Source of the DNA: Devosia sp.
GTDB taxonomy: Bacteria > Pseudomonadota > Alphaproteobacteria > Rhizobiales > Devosiaceae
Direction of reading: 5' to 3'
DNA: 64,000 nt
Assembly: GCF_025809055.1 (NCBI RefSeq)
Contig: NZ_CP075529.1
Location: 2,653,501 to 2,717,500, forward strand
This document shows, piece after piece, positions 7,089 through 15,895 of the stretch; positions within the stretch are counted from its first letter, which is position 1, and each line of letters opens with the position of its first letter. Made by a program: the position numbers and the translations under genes. The notes under the pieces are model-generated. The model was not told the DNA's origin, made no database searches, and worked only from the letters and a program-made list of their open reading frames with translations.

Positions 7089-8795
7089 TTACTTCTCGTC
7101 GCGGCCCTTGAGGGCGGCGCCCAGGATGTCGCCGAGCGAGGCACCCGAATCGGACGAACCGAAATTGGCCACGGCTTCGCGTTCTTCGGCGATTTCGAGC
7201 GCCTTGATCGAGAGCTGGATGCGGCCGGTCTTGCGGTCGTACTGGGTGACGCGGGCATCGACCTTGTCGCCCTTGGCGAAGCGCTCGGGGCGCTGGTCAT
7301 TGCGGTCGCGGCTGAGGTCGGCGCGGCGGATGAAGGCGGTCACGTCGCTGTCGGCGATGCGCACTTCGATGCCGCCATCGTTGACGTCCACGACTTCGGT
7401 GGTGACAACGGCGTTCTTGCGCAGGCCCGAACCATCGGACGAACCGGTATCGGCCAGATCATCGGCAGCAAGCTGCTTGATGCCCAGGCTGATGCGTTCC
7501 TTCTCGACATCGACGTCGAGCACCTTGGCCTTGACCATGTCGCCACGGTTGTAGTCCTCGAGTGCGATTTCGCCGGACTTCTGCCAGTCGAGATCGGACA
7601 GGTGAACCATGCCGTCGACATCGCCTTCGAGGCCAATGAACAGGCCGAATTCGGTCTTGTTCTTGACTTCGCCTTCGATGGTGGAACCGATCGGATGGGT
7701 CTCGGCGAAGGCTTCCCACGGATTCTGCAGGGTCTGCTTGAGACCGAGCGAAATGCGGCGCTTGTCGCTGTCGACTTCGAGCACGACCACGTCGACTTCC
7801 TGGGAGGTCGAGACGATCTTGCCGGGGTGGACGTTCTTCTTGGTCCAGCTCATTTCCGAAACGTGGATCAGGCCTTCGATGCCCGGCTCCAGTTCGACGA
7901 ATGCGCCGTAGTCGGTGATGTTGGTCACGCGGCCAGAGAACTTGGCACCGATCGGGTACTTGGCTTCGATGCCTTCCCAGGGATCAGCCTGGAGCTGCTT
8001 CATGCCGAGCGAGATACGGTGGCTCTCGTGGTTGATGCGAACGATCTGGACCTTGATGGTCTCGCCGATCGTGAGCACTTCGGACGGGTGATTGACGCGG
8101 CGCCATGCGATGTCGGTGACATGCAGCAGGCCATCGATACCGCCCAGGTCAACGAACGCACCGTAATCGGTGATGTTCTTGACCACGCCATCGACCACCT
8201 GGCCCTCTTCGAGCTGCTGGACGATTTCCGAACGCTGTTCGGCGCGCGATTCTTCGAGAATGGCGCGGCGCGAGACGACGATATTGCCGCGACGCTTGTC
8301 CATCTTGAGGATCTGGAAGGGCTGCGGCACATTCATGAGCGGCGCGATATCGCGGATCGGACGAATGTCGACCTGCGAACGCGGCAGGAAGGCCACGGCA
8401 CCTTCGAGGTCGACGGTGAAACCACCCTTGACCTGGTTGAAGATGGTGCCTTCAACGCGCTCATTGGCGTTGTACTTCTCTTCGAGCTTGACCCAGCTCT
8501 CTTCGCGGCGGGCCTTTTCGCGGCTGAGGACGGCTTCGCCCATGGCGTTCTCGACGCGGTCGACATAGACCTCGACATCGGAACCCACGGTGATGGTGCC
8601 GTCGCGGCCGGCCTGGCCGAATTCCTTCAGCGGGACGCGGCCTTCGGTCTTGAGACCGACGTCAACGATGGCCAGGTCCTTTTCGATGGCGACCACCTTG
8701 CCCTTGACCACGGTGCCTTCGGCGGCATCGTTGTCGACAAAGCTGTCGAGCAGCATCGATTCAAAGTCTTCTTTCGTCACAGTCTGCTGTGCCAA
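7089..8795 (-). CDS. rpsA: 30S ribosomal protein S1
   Basis: S1 (568 residues, normal for alphaproteobacteria) binds mRNA leaders and delivers them to the 30S subunit. Six S1/OB repeats can be counted, with repeated signatures such as KNITDYGAFVDLGGIDGLLHVTD, TNITDYGAFVELEPGIEGLIHVSE and KNKTEFGLFIGLEGDVDGMVHLSD, each cut here to the core. The start MAQQTVTKEDFES is standard. About 175 bp of untranslated sequence separates it from cmk; it shows GC-rich inverted segments but no structure I can name, and could house S1 autoregulation. Confidence 0.98.
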   Translation of the reverse strand: MAQQTVTKEDFESMLLDSFVDNDAAEGTVVKGKVVAIEKDLAIVDVGLKTEGRVPLKEFGQAGRDGTITVGSDVEVYVDRVENAMGEAVLSREKARREESWVKLEEKYNANERVEGTIFNQVKGGFTVDLEGAVAFLPRSQVDIRPIRDIAPLMNVPQPFQILKMDKRRGNIVVSRRAILEESRAEQRSEIVQQLEEGQVVDGVVKNITDYGAFVDLGGIDGLLHVTDIAWRRVNHPSEVLTIGETIKVQIVRINHESHRISLGMKQLQADPWEGIEAKYPIGAKFSGRVTNITDYGAFVELEPGIEGLIHVSEMSWTKKNVHPGKIVSTSQEVDVVVLEVDSDKRRISLGLKQTLQNPWEAFAETHPIGSTIEGEVKNKTEFGLFIGLEGDVDGMVHLSDLDWQKSGEIALEDYNRGDMVKAKVLDVDVEKERISLGIKQLAADDLADTGSSDGSGLRKNAVVTTEVVDVNDGGIEVRIADSDVTAFIRRADLSRDRNDQRPERFAKGDKVDARVTQYDRKTGRIQLSIKALEIAEEREAVANFGSSDSGASLGDILGAALKGRDEK

Positions 8796-8970
8796 ATCTT
8801 TTCTCCGGAGCGCCGGTGGTTGGGGTTACAATTCCTGGCCGGACCGGGTCCGCCTCGGCGCAAATGCCGAAGCCGGCGCACGGAGCACCGCTTCCTGGTT
8901 CAGGATGATTGGTCTATGGATCCGGGCCAGAGCGCGGGTGATTGCCGGAAACCGGGGCCCAAGGAGGAAA

Positions 8971-9624
8971 TTAGGAGGGCTTCTGCCCCCCTGCCTTGAG
9001 CGCCATGGCCTTGTCGACAATCGCAATGGCAGCGCGGAGTGCGGCCTCTATATCGAGATGTGTCGTGTCAAGCAAGTGCGCGTCGTCGGCCTTGTAGAAC
9101 CCGCCATGCGGATTGGCCATGTCGCGGGCATCGCGTTCTTCGATCTGGTGGAAGAGTTCGTAGCGGTTGACGGCGACGCCGCGCGCTTCCAGCTGGCGGG
9201 CCCGCCGCTCCATCCGCGCCTTGCTGTCGGCCTGGATGAAGAGTTTCACATCGGCTTCCGGGCAGATCTTGGTGCCGATGTCGCGGCCATCGAGCACCGC
9301 GCCGCCGGCCTGGGTGGCAAAGTTGCGCTGAAAGGCGAAAAGCGCCGCGCGCACCTCGCCGATCACCGCCACCTTTGACGCCAGAACACCGGTTTCGGCG
9401 GCGGTAAGGGCCGAAATATTGGTCAGCTCGTCCGGGGTCAGGGACTTGGCAGCCGCGATGGCAACCGCTTCGAAATCGGGGCGGTCGACCGCCGCGGCCG
9501 CCGCCAGGCCCACAGCGCGGTAGAGCAGGCCGGTATCCAGATGCGGCAGCTGGTAGTGCCGGGCGAGCCCGGTGGCGAGGGTGCCCTTGCCGGAGGCTGC
9601 GGGTCCGTCGACGGCGATGATCAT
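8971..9624 (-). CDS. cmk: (d)CMP kinase
   Basis: Cytidylate kinase (217 residues) phosphorylates CMP and dCMP. The P-loop is GPAASGKGTLA at residues 6-16; DTGLLYRAVG is the CMP-binding segment, and VLDGRDIGTKICPEADVKLF and RARQLEARG mark the NMP and lid regions. The start MIIAVDGPA was preferred because GGAG lies six bases upstream; an ATG nine codons earlier has no comparable site. It precedes rpsA as usual. aroA, which normally comes just before cmk in Rhizobiales, is absent here. Confidence 0.96.
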   Translation of the reverse strand: MIIAVDGPAASGKGTLATGLARHYQLPHLDTGLLYRAVGLAAAAAVDRPDFEAVAIAAAKSLTPDELTNISALTAAETGVLASKVAVIGEVRAALFAFQRNFATQAGGAVLDGRDIGTKICPEADVKLFIQADSKARMERRARQLEARGVAVNRYELFHQIEERDARDMANPHGGFYKADDAHLLDTTHLDIEAALRAAIAIVDKAMALKAGGQKPS

Positions 9625-9808
9625 GGACAGCTCCGTGGTGTCATATGCCATGGCGATAGCCGCCCGGGACGGCCCGGACAAGCCCTGCCCGGACCCGATC
9701 CGGCATTTTGCGTTTGACAGAGCCCGGCTTTGCCCATAACCGGACTGACCGAATTTGGCGCGGCTTTTGCCGACGGCGCCCGGCATTTCCATCCCAAGAG
9801 GCACGCTC

Positions 9809-10207
9809 ATGGCCACAAGCGAACGCGGAACCAAGCGCACCGATCCCGATACCGGCAAGAAGTTCTACGACCTCAACCAGGATCCGATCGTTTCCCCCTA
9901 TACGGGTAAGTCCTTCCCCCGCTCCTTCTTCGACCAGCAGGCCGGCAAGGCCAGCCCCGCAACGGCCCGCAAGGTCGATGACGAGGACGAGACTGAGGAA
10001 GAAGAAGAGACCGAACAGAACACCGGTCCCGAAATCGTCAGCCTCGAAGATGCCGATGCCGAGGAATCCGGCGACGACATTCCCGATGTCGAGGATGTCG
10101 AGGTCGAGGAGGATATCGGCGACGATGACGAGGACGTGTTCCTCGAGGAAGACGAAGACGAGGACGATGGCCTCGGCTTTGAAGTCGGCGACGACGAAGA
10201 CCGCTGA
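9809..10207 (+). CDS. FYDLN-acid (TIGR02300) family protein
   Basis: A 132-residue protein whose N-terminal half carries the family hallmark GTKRTDPDTGKKFYDLNQDPIVSP and whose C-terminal half is extremely acidic (runs of Glu/Asp from about residue 52 on, ending GFEVGDDEDR). Function is unknown; the N-terminus resembles a degenerate zinc-ribbon-like segment while the tail is probably disordered. The start MATSERG has AAGAGG eight bases upstream; the frame is open 18 codons farther but those overlap the cmk promoter side. Divergent from cmk and followed by tRNA-Ala, a conserved arrangement. Confidence 0.9.
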   Translation: MATSERGTKRTDPDTGKKFYDLNQDPIVSPYTGKSFPRSFFDQQAGKASPATARKVDDEDETEEEEETEQNTGPEIVSLEDADAEESGDDIPDVEDVEVEEDIGDDDEDVFLEEDEDEDDGLGFEVGDDEDR

Positions 10208-10402
10208 TTTTCCTCATGTTTTTCCGCCGGGCAGGCGATGTGCCCGGCGGATGAAAAAAGTGTCATTTAGGCACTTGCGTGTGGCGGGATGATCCAATAG
10301 GTTCCGCCTCGCTTCGGACGGCCCAGGCCGCCGAACCCACCAGAACTACCGCAAGGGCGTTCGCGCAGAGCCGGATTTGAGGCTTTCGCACCCTGATCGG
10401 AT

Positions 10403-10478
<76 letters not shown>

Positions 10479-10568
10479 AGTCCTTCCTGACCAGTGTTCC
10501 GAATCGCCGCCTGCTTGCCGAGCGCAGTGCAATCTGCAAGCATTCCGGCATTGCTCTGGGAGGATTGC

Positions 10569-10694
10569 ATGGACAATTACGAAGATTCCGGTCTCGACTT
10601 CATGGGCGGTTTCGCCCTGCTCAGCCTCGTGATCTGGGTGGGTGGCGCCGCGCTGCTGATCCTGACCGTGCTGCTGGGGCAGGGGCGGGTCTGA
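10569..10694 (+). CDS. Small single-pass membrane protein candidate (41 aa)
   Basis: A 41-codon frame starts at an ATG with GGGAGG six bases upstream, a strong ribosome binding site for this genome. The product has an acidic N-terminus (MDNYEDSGLDFMGG) and one long hydrophobic segment (FALLSLVIWVGGAALLILTV), ending GQGRV, consistent with a one-helix inner-membrane protein. Nothing identifies a function. It lies 90 bp after tRNA-Ala and 77 bp before the hydrolase gene. The size makes chance possible, but the ribosome site and clean topology favour a real gene. Confidence 0.5.
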   Translation: MDNYEDSGLDFMGGFALLSLVIWVGGAALLILTVLLGQGRV

Positions 10695-10771
10695 CCGGAA
10701 CCGGAGCGGACTGCAATTGCCAGCCCGGGTGAAGCCATTATAGTGGCCCGAACCACTTTCCGGCCCGGGCC

Positions 10772-12496
10772 TTGCACAGTTTGACCCTTCCATCGCCAGT
10801 GGCCGTGCGCCGCTGGTTCGGCCGCCGGCTCGACAGTATCTCCACCGGCGGCTGGCTGGTGGGCCTGCTGTTTTTTGCCCTGTCCCTCACGCCATCGCTG
10901 ATCCCGCGGCACTTTGTCGTCCAGGGCATTCTGTGCGGTTGTACCTTCGCCGTCGGCTATGGGATCGGCGTGTTTTTCGAATGGCTGTGGAACTGGCTGG
11001 GCCTGGCCTGGTCCAATCCGCGCCTGGCCCGCTGGGTCGGGCGCATCTGCGCCGGAGCCTGCCTGGTGCTGGCGATCACCTTCCTGTGGTTTTCGACCGG
11101 CTGGCAGAATTCCATCCGTGCCGCCATGGACATCGCCCCGGTCGAATCGCGCCAGCCTATTCTTGTCGCCATGATCGCTGTGGTGCCCGCGGCGCTGCTC
11201 ATTGGCCTGGGCACCCTGATCGTGCATGGCGTGCGCGCCACCTCGGTCCGGTTGGCGCGCCACATTCCCCGGCGCGTTGCCCTCCTGGGGGCCATGCTGC
11301 TGGTGGGCCTGCTTACCGCGGCATTCGGGGATGGCGTGGTGGCCCGCGGCCTGCTGTTCGCGGCCGATCGCTTCTACGGCAATCTCGATCATCTGGCCGG
11401 AGCCTATGCGGAAGCGCCGTCCGATCCGCAACGCTCGGGCAGCGACCAATCGCTGGTGCCCTGGGACACGATCGGGCTCGATGCCCGAATCTATGTGCAG
11501 TCCGGTCCCAGCGCCGAGGAGATTACGGCTTTGACCGGAAAGCCGGCCGAAACGCCCCTGCGGGTCTATGTCGGCCTGCGCTCGGCCGAAACGCCGGAGG
11601 ACCGCGCCAATCTGGCGCTGGCCGAGATGGATCGCGTCGGCGCCTTCGAGCGGTCGGTGCTGGTTCTGATCATGCCGGTTGGCACCGGCTGGGTGGAGCC
11701 GGCCGCCGTGGACACGCTGGAGCTGCTGCATCGCGGCGATGTCGCCAGTGTTGCGGTGCAATATTCCTATCTCACCTCCTGGCTGTCGCTGGTTTCGGAA
11801 CCCGATGTCGGGGTGGAAACCGCCCGCACCCTGTTCAAGGCAGTCTATGACCGCTGGACGGCGATGCCCAAGGACACAAGGCCCCGGCTCTATCTGCACG
11901 GGCTGAGCCTGGGCGCCTATTCATCGGCAGCCTCGACCTCACTCTACGACGTGCTCAGCGATCCCTTCGACGGGGCCTTCTGGGTGGGCACGCCCTTTGC
12001 CAGCAGCGCCTGGCGCAATGTCTCGCTCAACCGCAGCACGGGTTCGCCCGTATGGAAACCGGTCCTGGGCGACAGTTCTGCCGTGCGTTTCGCCAATCGG
12101 GGCAGCGATGTGCTCTCGGGCGCGCCATGGGGGCCTCTGCGCATCGTCTATCTGCAATATCCCACCGACCCCATCGTCTTTTTCGAGCCAACCATGCTCT
12201 ATCGGGAGCCGGCCTGGCTCTCGGGCCCGCGCGCGCCATCCATTTCACCCCTGCTCAACTGGTATCCGGTGGTGACGTTTCTCCAGGTCGCGCTCGACAT
12301 GGCCCTGGCCCAGACCGCGCCGGTCGGGTTCGGGCATTTCTACTCTCCGCAGGACTATTTCGATGGCTGGCTGGCGGTGACCGACCCGCCAGGCTGGACC
12401 ACGGCCGAAATCGACGCGCTTCGCATCAAGATCAGCCGGCACGGCGATATCGGTCCGCTGACCGGCGGCTGGTTCCGCACGGCGCCCGAGGGCTGA
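10772..12496 (+). CDS. Membrane alpha/beta-hydrolase, Abhydrolase_9 (DUF2319) family
   Basis: A 574-residue protein beginning at TTG. The first ~220 residues hold four or five hydrophobic helices (GGWLVGLLFFALSLTPSLIP; ICAGACLVLAITFLWF; PILVAMIAVVPAALLIGLG; VALLGAMLLVGLLTAAF), matching the family's N-terminal membrane domain. The rest is a predicted periplasmic or cytoplasmic alpha/beta-hydrolase: the nucleophile elbow is HGLSLGAYSS near residue 375 and a possible acid/His pair follows (YPTDPIVFF; GFGHFYSP). Substrate is unknown; esterase or lipase activity is plausible. Not in an obvious operon; the LexA box in its 3' flank belongs to the next gene. Confidence 0.8.
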   Translation: MHSLTLPSPVAVRRWFGRRLDSISTGGWLVGLLFFALSLTPSLIPRHFVVQGILCGCTFAVGYGIGVFFEWLWNWLGLAWSNPRLARWVGRICAGACLVLAITFLWFSTGWQNSIRAAMDIAPVESRQPILVAMIAVVPAALLIGLGTLIVHGVRATSVRLARHIPRRVALLGAMLLVGLLTAAFGDGVVARGLLFAADRFYGNLDHLAGAYAEAPSDPQRSGSDQSLVPWDTIGLDARIYVQSGPSAEEITALTGKPAETPLRVYVGLRSAETPEDRANLALAEMDRVGAFERSVLVLIMPVGTGWVEPAAVDTLELLHRGDVASVAVQYSYLTSWLSLVSEPDVGVETARTLFKAVYDRWTAMPKDTRPRLYLHGLSLGAYSSAASTSLYDVLSDPFDGAFWVGTPFASSAWRNVSLNRSTGSPVWKPVLGDSSAVRFANRGSDVLSGAPWGPLRIVYLQYPTDPIVFFEPTMLYREPAWLSGPRAPSISPLLNWYPVVTFLQVALDMALAQTAPVGFGHFYSPQDYFDGWLAVTDPPGWTTAEIDALRIKISRHGDIGPLTGGWFRTAPEG

Positions 12497-12522
12497 CAAA
12501 TTCGGGTTTGACCCGCAGCTCC

Positions 12523-12537
12523 GTTCTGGCAATGTTC
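12523..12537 (+). promoter_or_regulatory. LexA (SOS) box in front of the YcaQ-like glycosylase
   Basis: The sequence GTTC-TGGCAAT-GTTC is an exact match to the alphaproteobacterial LexA site GTTC-N7-GTTC. It lies 29 bp before the TTG start. A TTGACC at 12508-12513 and AATGTT at 12531-12536 form a possible promoter with 17-bp spacing, so bound LexA would cover the -10 element. Confidence 0.65.
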
Positions 12538-12566
12538 TGCAATCACCATCGCCGGGGATTCGGCTC

Positions 12567-13718
12567 TTGCCCAGACGCATTGTCACACTGTCGTCCGAAA
12601 AAGCCCGGGCCATCTGGCTGCGGGCCCAGCGTCTCGATGAGGCATCGCCTTTCGGTTCCGGCCCGGCGGCCGCGCAGCAGGCCGTGGCGCATCTGGGCTA
12701 TGTGCAGATCGACACGATCAACGTCATCGAGCGCTGCCACCACCATATCCTGTTCAGCCGCATCCCGGATTATTCCCGCGCCGATCTTGACCAGCTGCAG
12801 GCACAGGACAAGTCCATCTTCGAATATTGGACGCATGCGCTGAGCTATGTGCCCACCGCCGACCTGCCCTATTTCGTCCCGGCCATGAAGGCCTATCGCG
12901 ACAATCCGAACGCCTGGTTCGGCTCGGTCAGCAAGGCCGAAGTCAGCGCCATGACGAAACGGCTCAAGCGGGAGGGGCCGCTCTCCATCCGCGACATCGA
13001 CGATGACGAACTGGTGGACAAGACCCATCCCTGGGCCAGCCGCAAGCCGTCGAAACGGGTCTTGCAGCTGATGTTCTATCAGGGCCTGGTCGCGATTTCG
13101 GCGCGACAGGGCATGGTCAAGACCTATGATCTGACGCATCGCCATTTCGGTTGGGACAAGGCCCCGCGCCCGGCAACAGAACGGCAGGTCACCGCCTATC
13201 TCCTCGACCGCGCGCTGCGCAGCCAGGGGGTGGTGAGCCTTGATTCGATCTGCCATCTCAATGCGCCGGCCAAGAAGGCGGTGCGCGACTTGATCGAAGC
13301 CCGGGTCAAGGCCCGCAAGCTGGTGCCGGTCGATATTGCCGGCTCCGGCAAGGCCGACCACTGGGCGCCCCGGGAGGCGTTGGAGCACGATGTTCCGGCT
13401 GCAGCGGGCCGCGTGCATATCCTCTCGCCCTTCGACCCCCTGATCATCCAGCGCAAGCGCCTCAAGCGCTTTTTCGGCTACGACCACATCTTTGAAGCCT
13501 ATGTCCCGGCGGCCAAGCGGCGCTACGGCTATTTTGCCCTGCCCGTGCTGGTCGACGACCAGGTCGTCGCCGCCATCGACCTCAAGACCGACCGCAGTCA
13601 AGGCAAGCTGCTGGTGCAGAAATGGAGCTGGCTTGCCGATATTGGCGCCGAGGCGCGGGCGGCAGTCGATGCCGAACTGACCCGCTTCGAGCGGTTTCAG
13701 CTGGGGGCCGAAGCCTAG
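12567..13718 (+). CDS. YcaQ/AlkX-type winged-helix DNA glycosylase (HTH_42, DUF1006)
   Basis: A 383-residue HTH_42-family protein. E. coli YcaQ (AlkX) unhooks interstrand crosslinks and excises N7-alkylated bases, using a Q-x-D motif; here LGYVQIDTINVIERCHHHIL at about 46-65 contains that QID. Downstream, YWTHALSYVP, the HFGWDKAPRP segment and SPFDPLIIQRKRLKRFF are characteristic of the family's three tandem winged helices. Translation appears to start at TTG; no ATG gives a full N-terminus. The upstream LexA box fits a DNA-repair role. Not obviously co-transcribed with pncB, which has its own 100-bp leader. Confidence 0.85.
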   Translation: MPRRIVTLSSEKARAIWLRAQRLDEASPFGSGPAAAQQAVAHLGYVQIDTINVIERCHHHILFSRIPDYSRADLDQLQAQDKSIFEYWTHALSYVPTADLPYFVPAMKAYRDNPNAWFGSVSKAEVSAMTKRLKREGPLSIRDIDDDELVDKTHPWASRKPSKRVLQLMFYQGLVAISARQGMVKTYDLTHRHFGWDKAPRPATERQVTAYLLDRALRSQGVVSLDSICHLNAPAKKAVRDLIEARVKARKLVPVDIAGSGKADHWAPREALEHDVPAAAGRVHILSPFDPLIIQRKRLKRFFGYDHIFEAYVPAAKRRYGYFALPVLVDDQVVAAIDLKTDRSQGKLLVQKWSWLADIGAEARAAVDAELTRFERFQLGAEA

Positions 13719-13820
13719 GCAATCTGCGGTCCTTGAAAGGCCTGATGGCGCCCGGCAATGGCGCGGCTTTCCTTTCCGCGCCCGGGCGCGCTAAAAGGCC
13801 AACGTTACGTGGGGACTATC

Positions 13821-15128
13821 ATGGCCACTTATACCGACATCGCCCGCCGGGTTTACAATCATACCTTCAAGCTCGATCCGATCATTCGCAGCCTGCTCGA
13901 CACCGATTTCTACAAGCTGTTGATGCTGCAGATGATCTGGGGCCTTTACCCCAAGGTGGAGGCCACGTTCAGCCTGATCAACCGGACCAAGTCGGTGCGG
14001 CTGGCCGAGGAAATCGACATCGAGGAGTTGCGGGCCCAGCTCGATCACTGCCGGACCCTGCGGCTCTCCAAGAAGGAGATGATCTGGCTGGCGGGTAACA
14101 CCTTTTATGGCAGCAAGCAGATCTTTCAGCCCGGCTTCCTGCGCTGGCTGGAGAATTTCCAGCTGCCCGAATACCGGCTCGAAAAGCGCGACGGCCAGTT
14201 CGTGCTCGAATTTCCTGGCCTGTGGGTTGAGACCACCATGTGGGAAATTCCGGCCCTGGCCATCATCAACGAATTGCGCTCCCGCGCCGCCATGAAGCAT
14301 TACGGCCCCTTCACGCTCGACGTGCTCTATGCCCGCGCCAAGGCCAAGATGTGGGAAAAGGTCGAGCGGCTGCAGAAGCTGCCGGACCTGCGCATTTCCG
14401 ATTTCGGCACGCGGCGGCGGCATTCCTTCCTCTGGCAGCGCTGGTGCGTCGAGGCGCTCAAGGAAGGGATCGGCGAGAACATGACCGGCACCTCCAATGT
14501 CAAGCTGGCCATGGACAATGACCTCGAGGCCCTGGGCACCAATGCCCATGAACTTCCCATGGTGCTGGCGGCGCTGGCCCGCTCGGACGAGGAACTGCTC
14601 GAGGCGCCCTATCGGGTGCTGCAGGACTGGAAGAGCTACTACGGAGGCAACCTGCTGATCGTCCTGCCCGATGCCTTCGGCACTGATGCATTTCTACGAG
14701 ATGCGCCCGATTGGGTCGCGGACTGGACCGGCTTCCGCCCGGACAGCGCCCCGGCCATCGAGGGGGGCGAAAAGATCATCGACTTCTGGAAGGCGCGCGG
14801 CCGCGACCCGAGGGATAAGCTATTGATCTTCTCGGATGGTCTCGATGTCGAGATGATCGAGGGCGCGTATCTGCATTTCGATGGCAAGGTGCGCATGGCC
14901 TTCGGCTGGGGCACCAATCTCACCAATGATTTCGAGGACTGTGCTCCTGAGCCCAATCCGGGCCTCAAGCCCATCTCCATTGTCGCCAAGGTGAGCCAGG
15001 CCAACGGCCGCCCGGCGGTTAAGCTGTCCGACAATCCCGCCAAGGCCACGGGTGCGCCCGAAGAAATCGCGCGTTATATCCGCGTCTTCGGCGACAAGGG
15101 GCGGGTCGAGCACGCCGTCAAGGTCTGA
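13821..15128 (+). CDS. pncB: Nicotinate phosphoribosyltransferase
   Basis: PncB (435 residues) makes nicotinate mononucleotide from nicotinate and PRPP in NAD salvage. Family landmarks include LLDTDFYKLLMLQMIWGLYP near the N-terminus (nicotinate/dimer site), DFGTRRRHSFLWQRW with the histidine that is phosphorylated by ATP, GTSNVKLAMDNDLEALGTNAHE, and the C-terminal IFSDGLDVEMI and FGWGTNLTNDF phosphate site. The ATG was chosen because GGGGA sits seven bases upstream; the frame extends 21 codons farther without family similarity. Confidence 0.97.
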   Translation: MATYTDIARRVYNHTFKLDPIIRSLLDTDFYKLLMLQMIWGLYPKVEATFSLINRTKSVRLAEEIDIEELRAQLDHCRTLRLSKKEMIWLAGNTFYGSKQIFQPGFLRWLENFQLPEYRLEKRDGQFVLEFPGLWVETTMWEIPALAIINELRSRAAMKHYGPFTLDVLYARAKAKMWEKVERLQKLPDLRISDFGTRRRHSFLWQRWCVEALKEGIGENMTGTSNVKLAMDNDLEALGTNAHELPMVLAALARSDEELLEAPYRVLQDWKSYYGGNLLIVLPDAFGTDAFLRDAPDWVADWTGFRPDSAPAIEGGEKIIDFWKARGRDPRDKLLIFSDGLDVEMIEGAYLHFDGKVRMAFGWGTNLTNDFEDCAPEPNPGLKPISIVAKVSQANGRPAVKLSDNPAKATGAPEEIARYIRVFGDKGRVEHAVKV

Positions 15129-15250
15129 GGCCTTTCGGCAACATTTCACGGTTTCGTGTGCTTGTGGAGAACTTCTGCCACATTGACCGCGTTAACACCG
15201 GATGAACCAACGCCGGGCACTGTTCCGGCGGGGGCTCTCCGGAGCCAGAT

Positions 15251-15571
15251 ATGACTATTGAACTGATCGACATCACCCTGGCCGAGCGTCAGCCCCATCC
15301 CAGGCTGGCCGCCCGCCTCACCGGACGGGTGCGGGCCGTGCTGATGGAAACCATCGACGAGCGCCAGTATCAGCACGAATTGATGGTCCCGGTCTGGGTC
15401 GATCAACAGGCCGGCATGGACGACAGCGACGTGGAAATGGCCATGCTGGTCAAGGCCGCCGGCATTGTCGGAAGGCTCAAGGCCAATCTGGCCCGGCCCG
15501 CCGGCTCAGCGCTTCCGGCCGTCGCGAGCCAGCAAGAAACCGAATTGCCGCCGAAAACCGGGGCCGACTGA
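15251..15571 (+). CDS. Hypothetical cytoplasmic protein (106 aa)
   Basis: The frame starts at an ATG with GGAG seven bases upstream and codes for MTIELIDITLAERQPHPRLA and a central region rich in charged residues (METIDERQYQHELMVPVWVDQQ). No signal peptide, transmembrane helix or cofactor motif is seen, and I do not recognise the family. The C-terminal 25 residues are low-complexity (Ala/Pro/Gln). The stop abuts the stop of the convergent membrane-protein gene with no gap. Codon use is like the neighbours, so it is probably a lineage-specific gene. Confidence 0.6.
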   Translation: MTIELIDITLAERQPHPRLAARLTGRVRAVLMETIDERQYQHELMVPVWVDQQAGMDDSDVEMAMLVKAAGIVGRLKANLARPAGSALPAVASQQETELPPKTGAD

Positions 15572-15817
15572 TCAGTCGCGGGCCAGCGCTGCAAGGAAGC
15601 GGGCCCGGTCCTGATGGGCGGGCCTGGCGGGCTTTGGTGCGGCAAGAGCGGGCAATGGCACGGCAACAGCGGACGCGGAAGTCATGGCTGCCGGCGCTGC
15701 CATGATGCGTTCGATCCGCTGCAACTGCCGCGATCGGTTCAGGCGCATCTCGTCGCGCAGAAACCACACGGTAACCGAACCGACAATGACCCACATGGCC
15801 AGCAACTGCCAGAGCAT
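15572..15817 (-). CDS. Hypothetical single-pass membrane protein (81 aa)
   Basis: Starts MLWQLLAMWVIVGSVTVWFL, one clear transmembrane helix, followed by a basic stretch (RDEMRLNRSRQLQRIERIM) and an Ala/Pro-rich tail, so an N-out/C-in small inner-membrane protein is likely. GGAGG lies a few bases before the ATG. It does not resemble a known family to me. Stop codon abuts that of the plus-strand hypothetical gene. Confidence 0.55.
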   Translation of the reverse strand: MLWQLLAMWVIVGSVTVWFLRDEMRLNRSRQLQRIERIMAAPAAMTSASAVAVPLPALAAPKPARPAHQDRARFLAALARD

Positions 15818-15895
15818 GACTGCCTCCTGTTGAGGGCCCTGTCATAGCTAATGAGCGGTTAATGCGGAAACGGCTTCGCCCGTTAGGCTTAATGG

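Noticed and set aside
10224..10250. GC-rich hairpin CCGCCGGGCA...TGCCCGGCGG after the FYDLN-acid gene
   Set aside because: It is followed by ATGAAAAAAG, not a T-run, on the plus strand, and on the minus strand the T-run precedes the stem; not called as a terminator.
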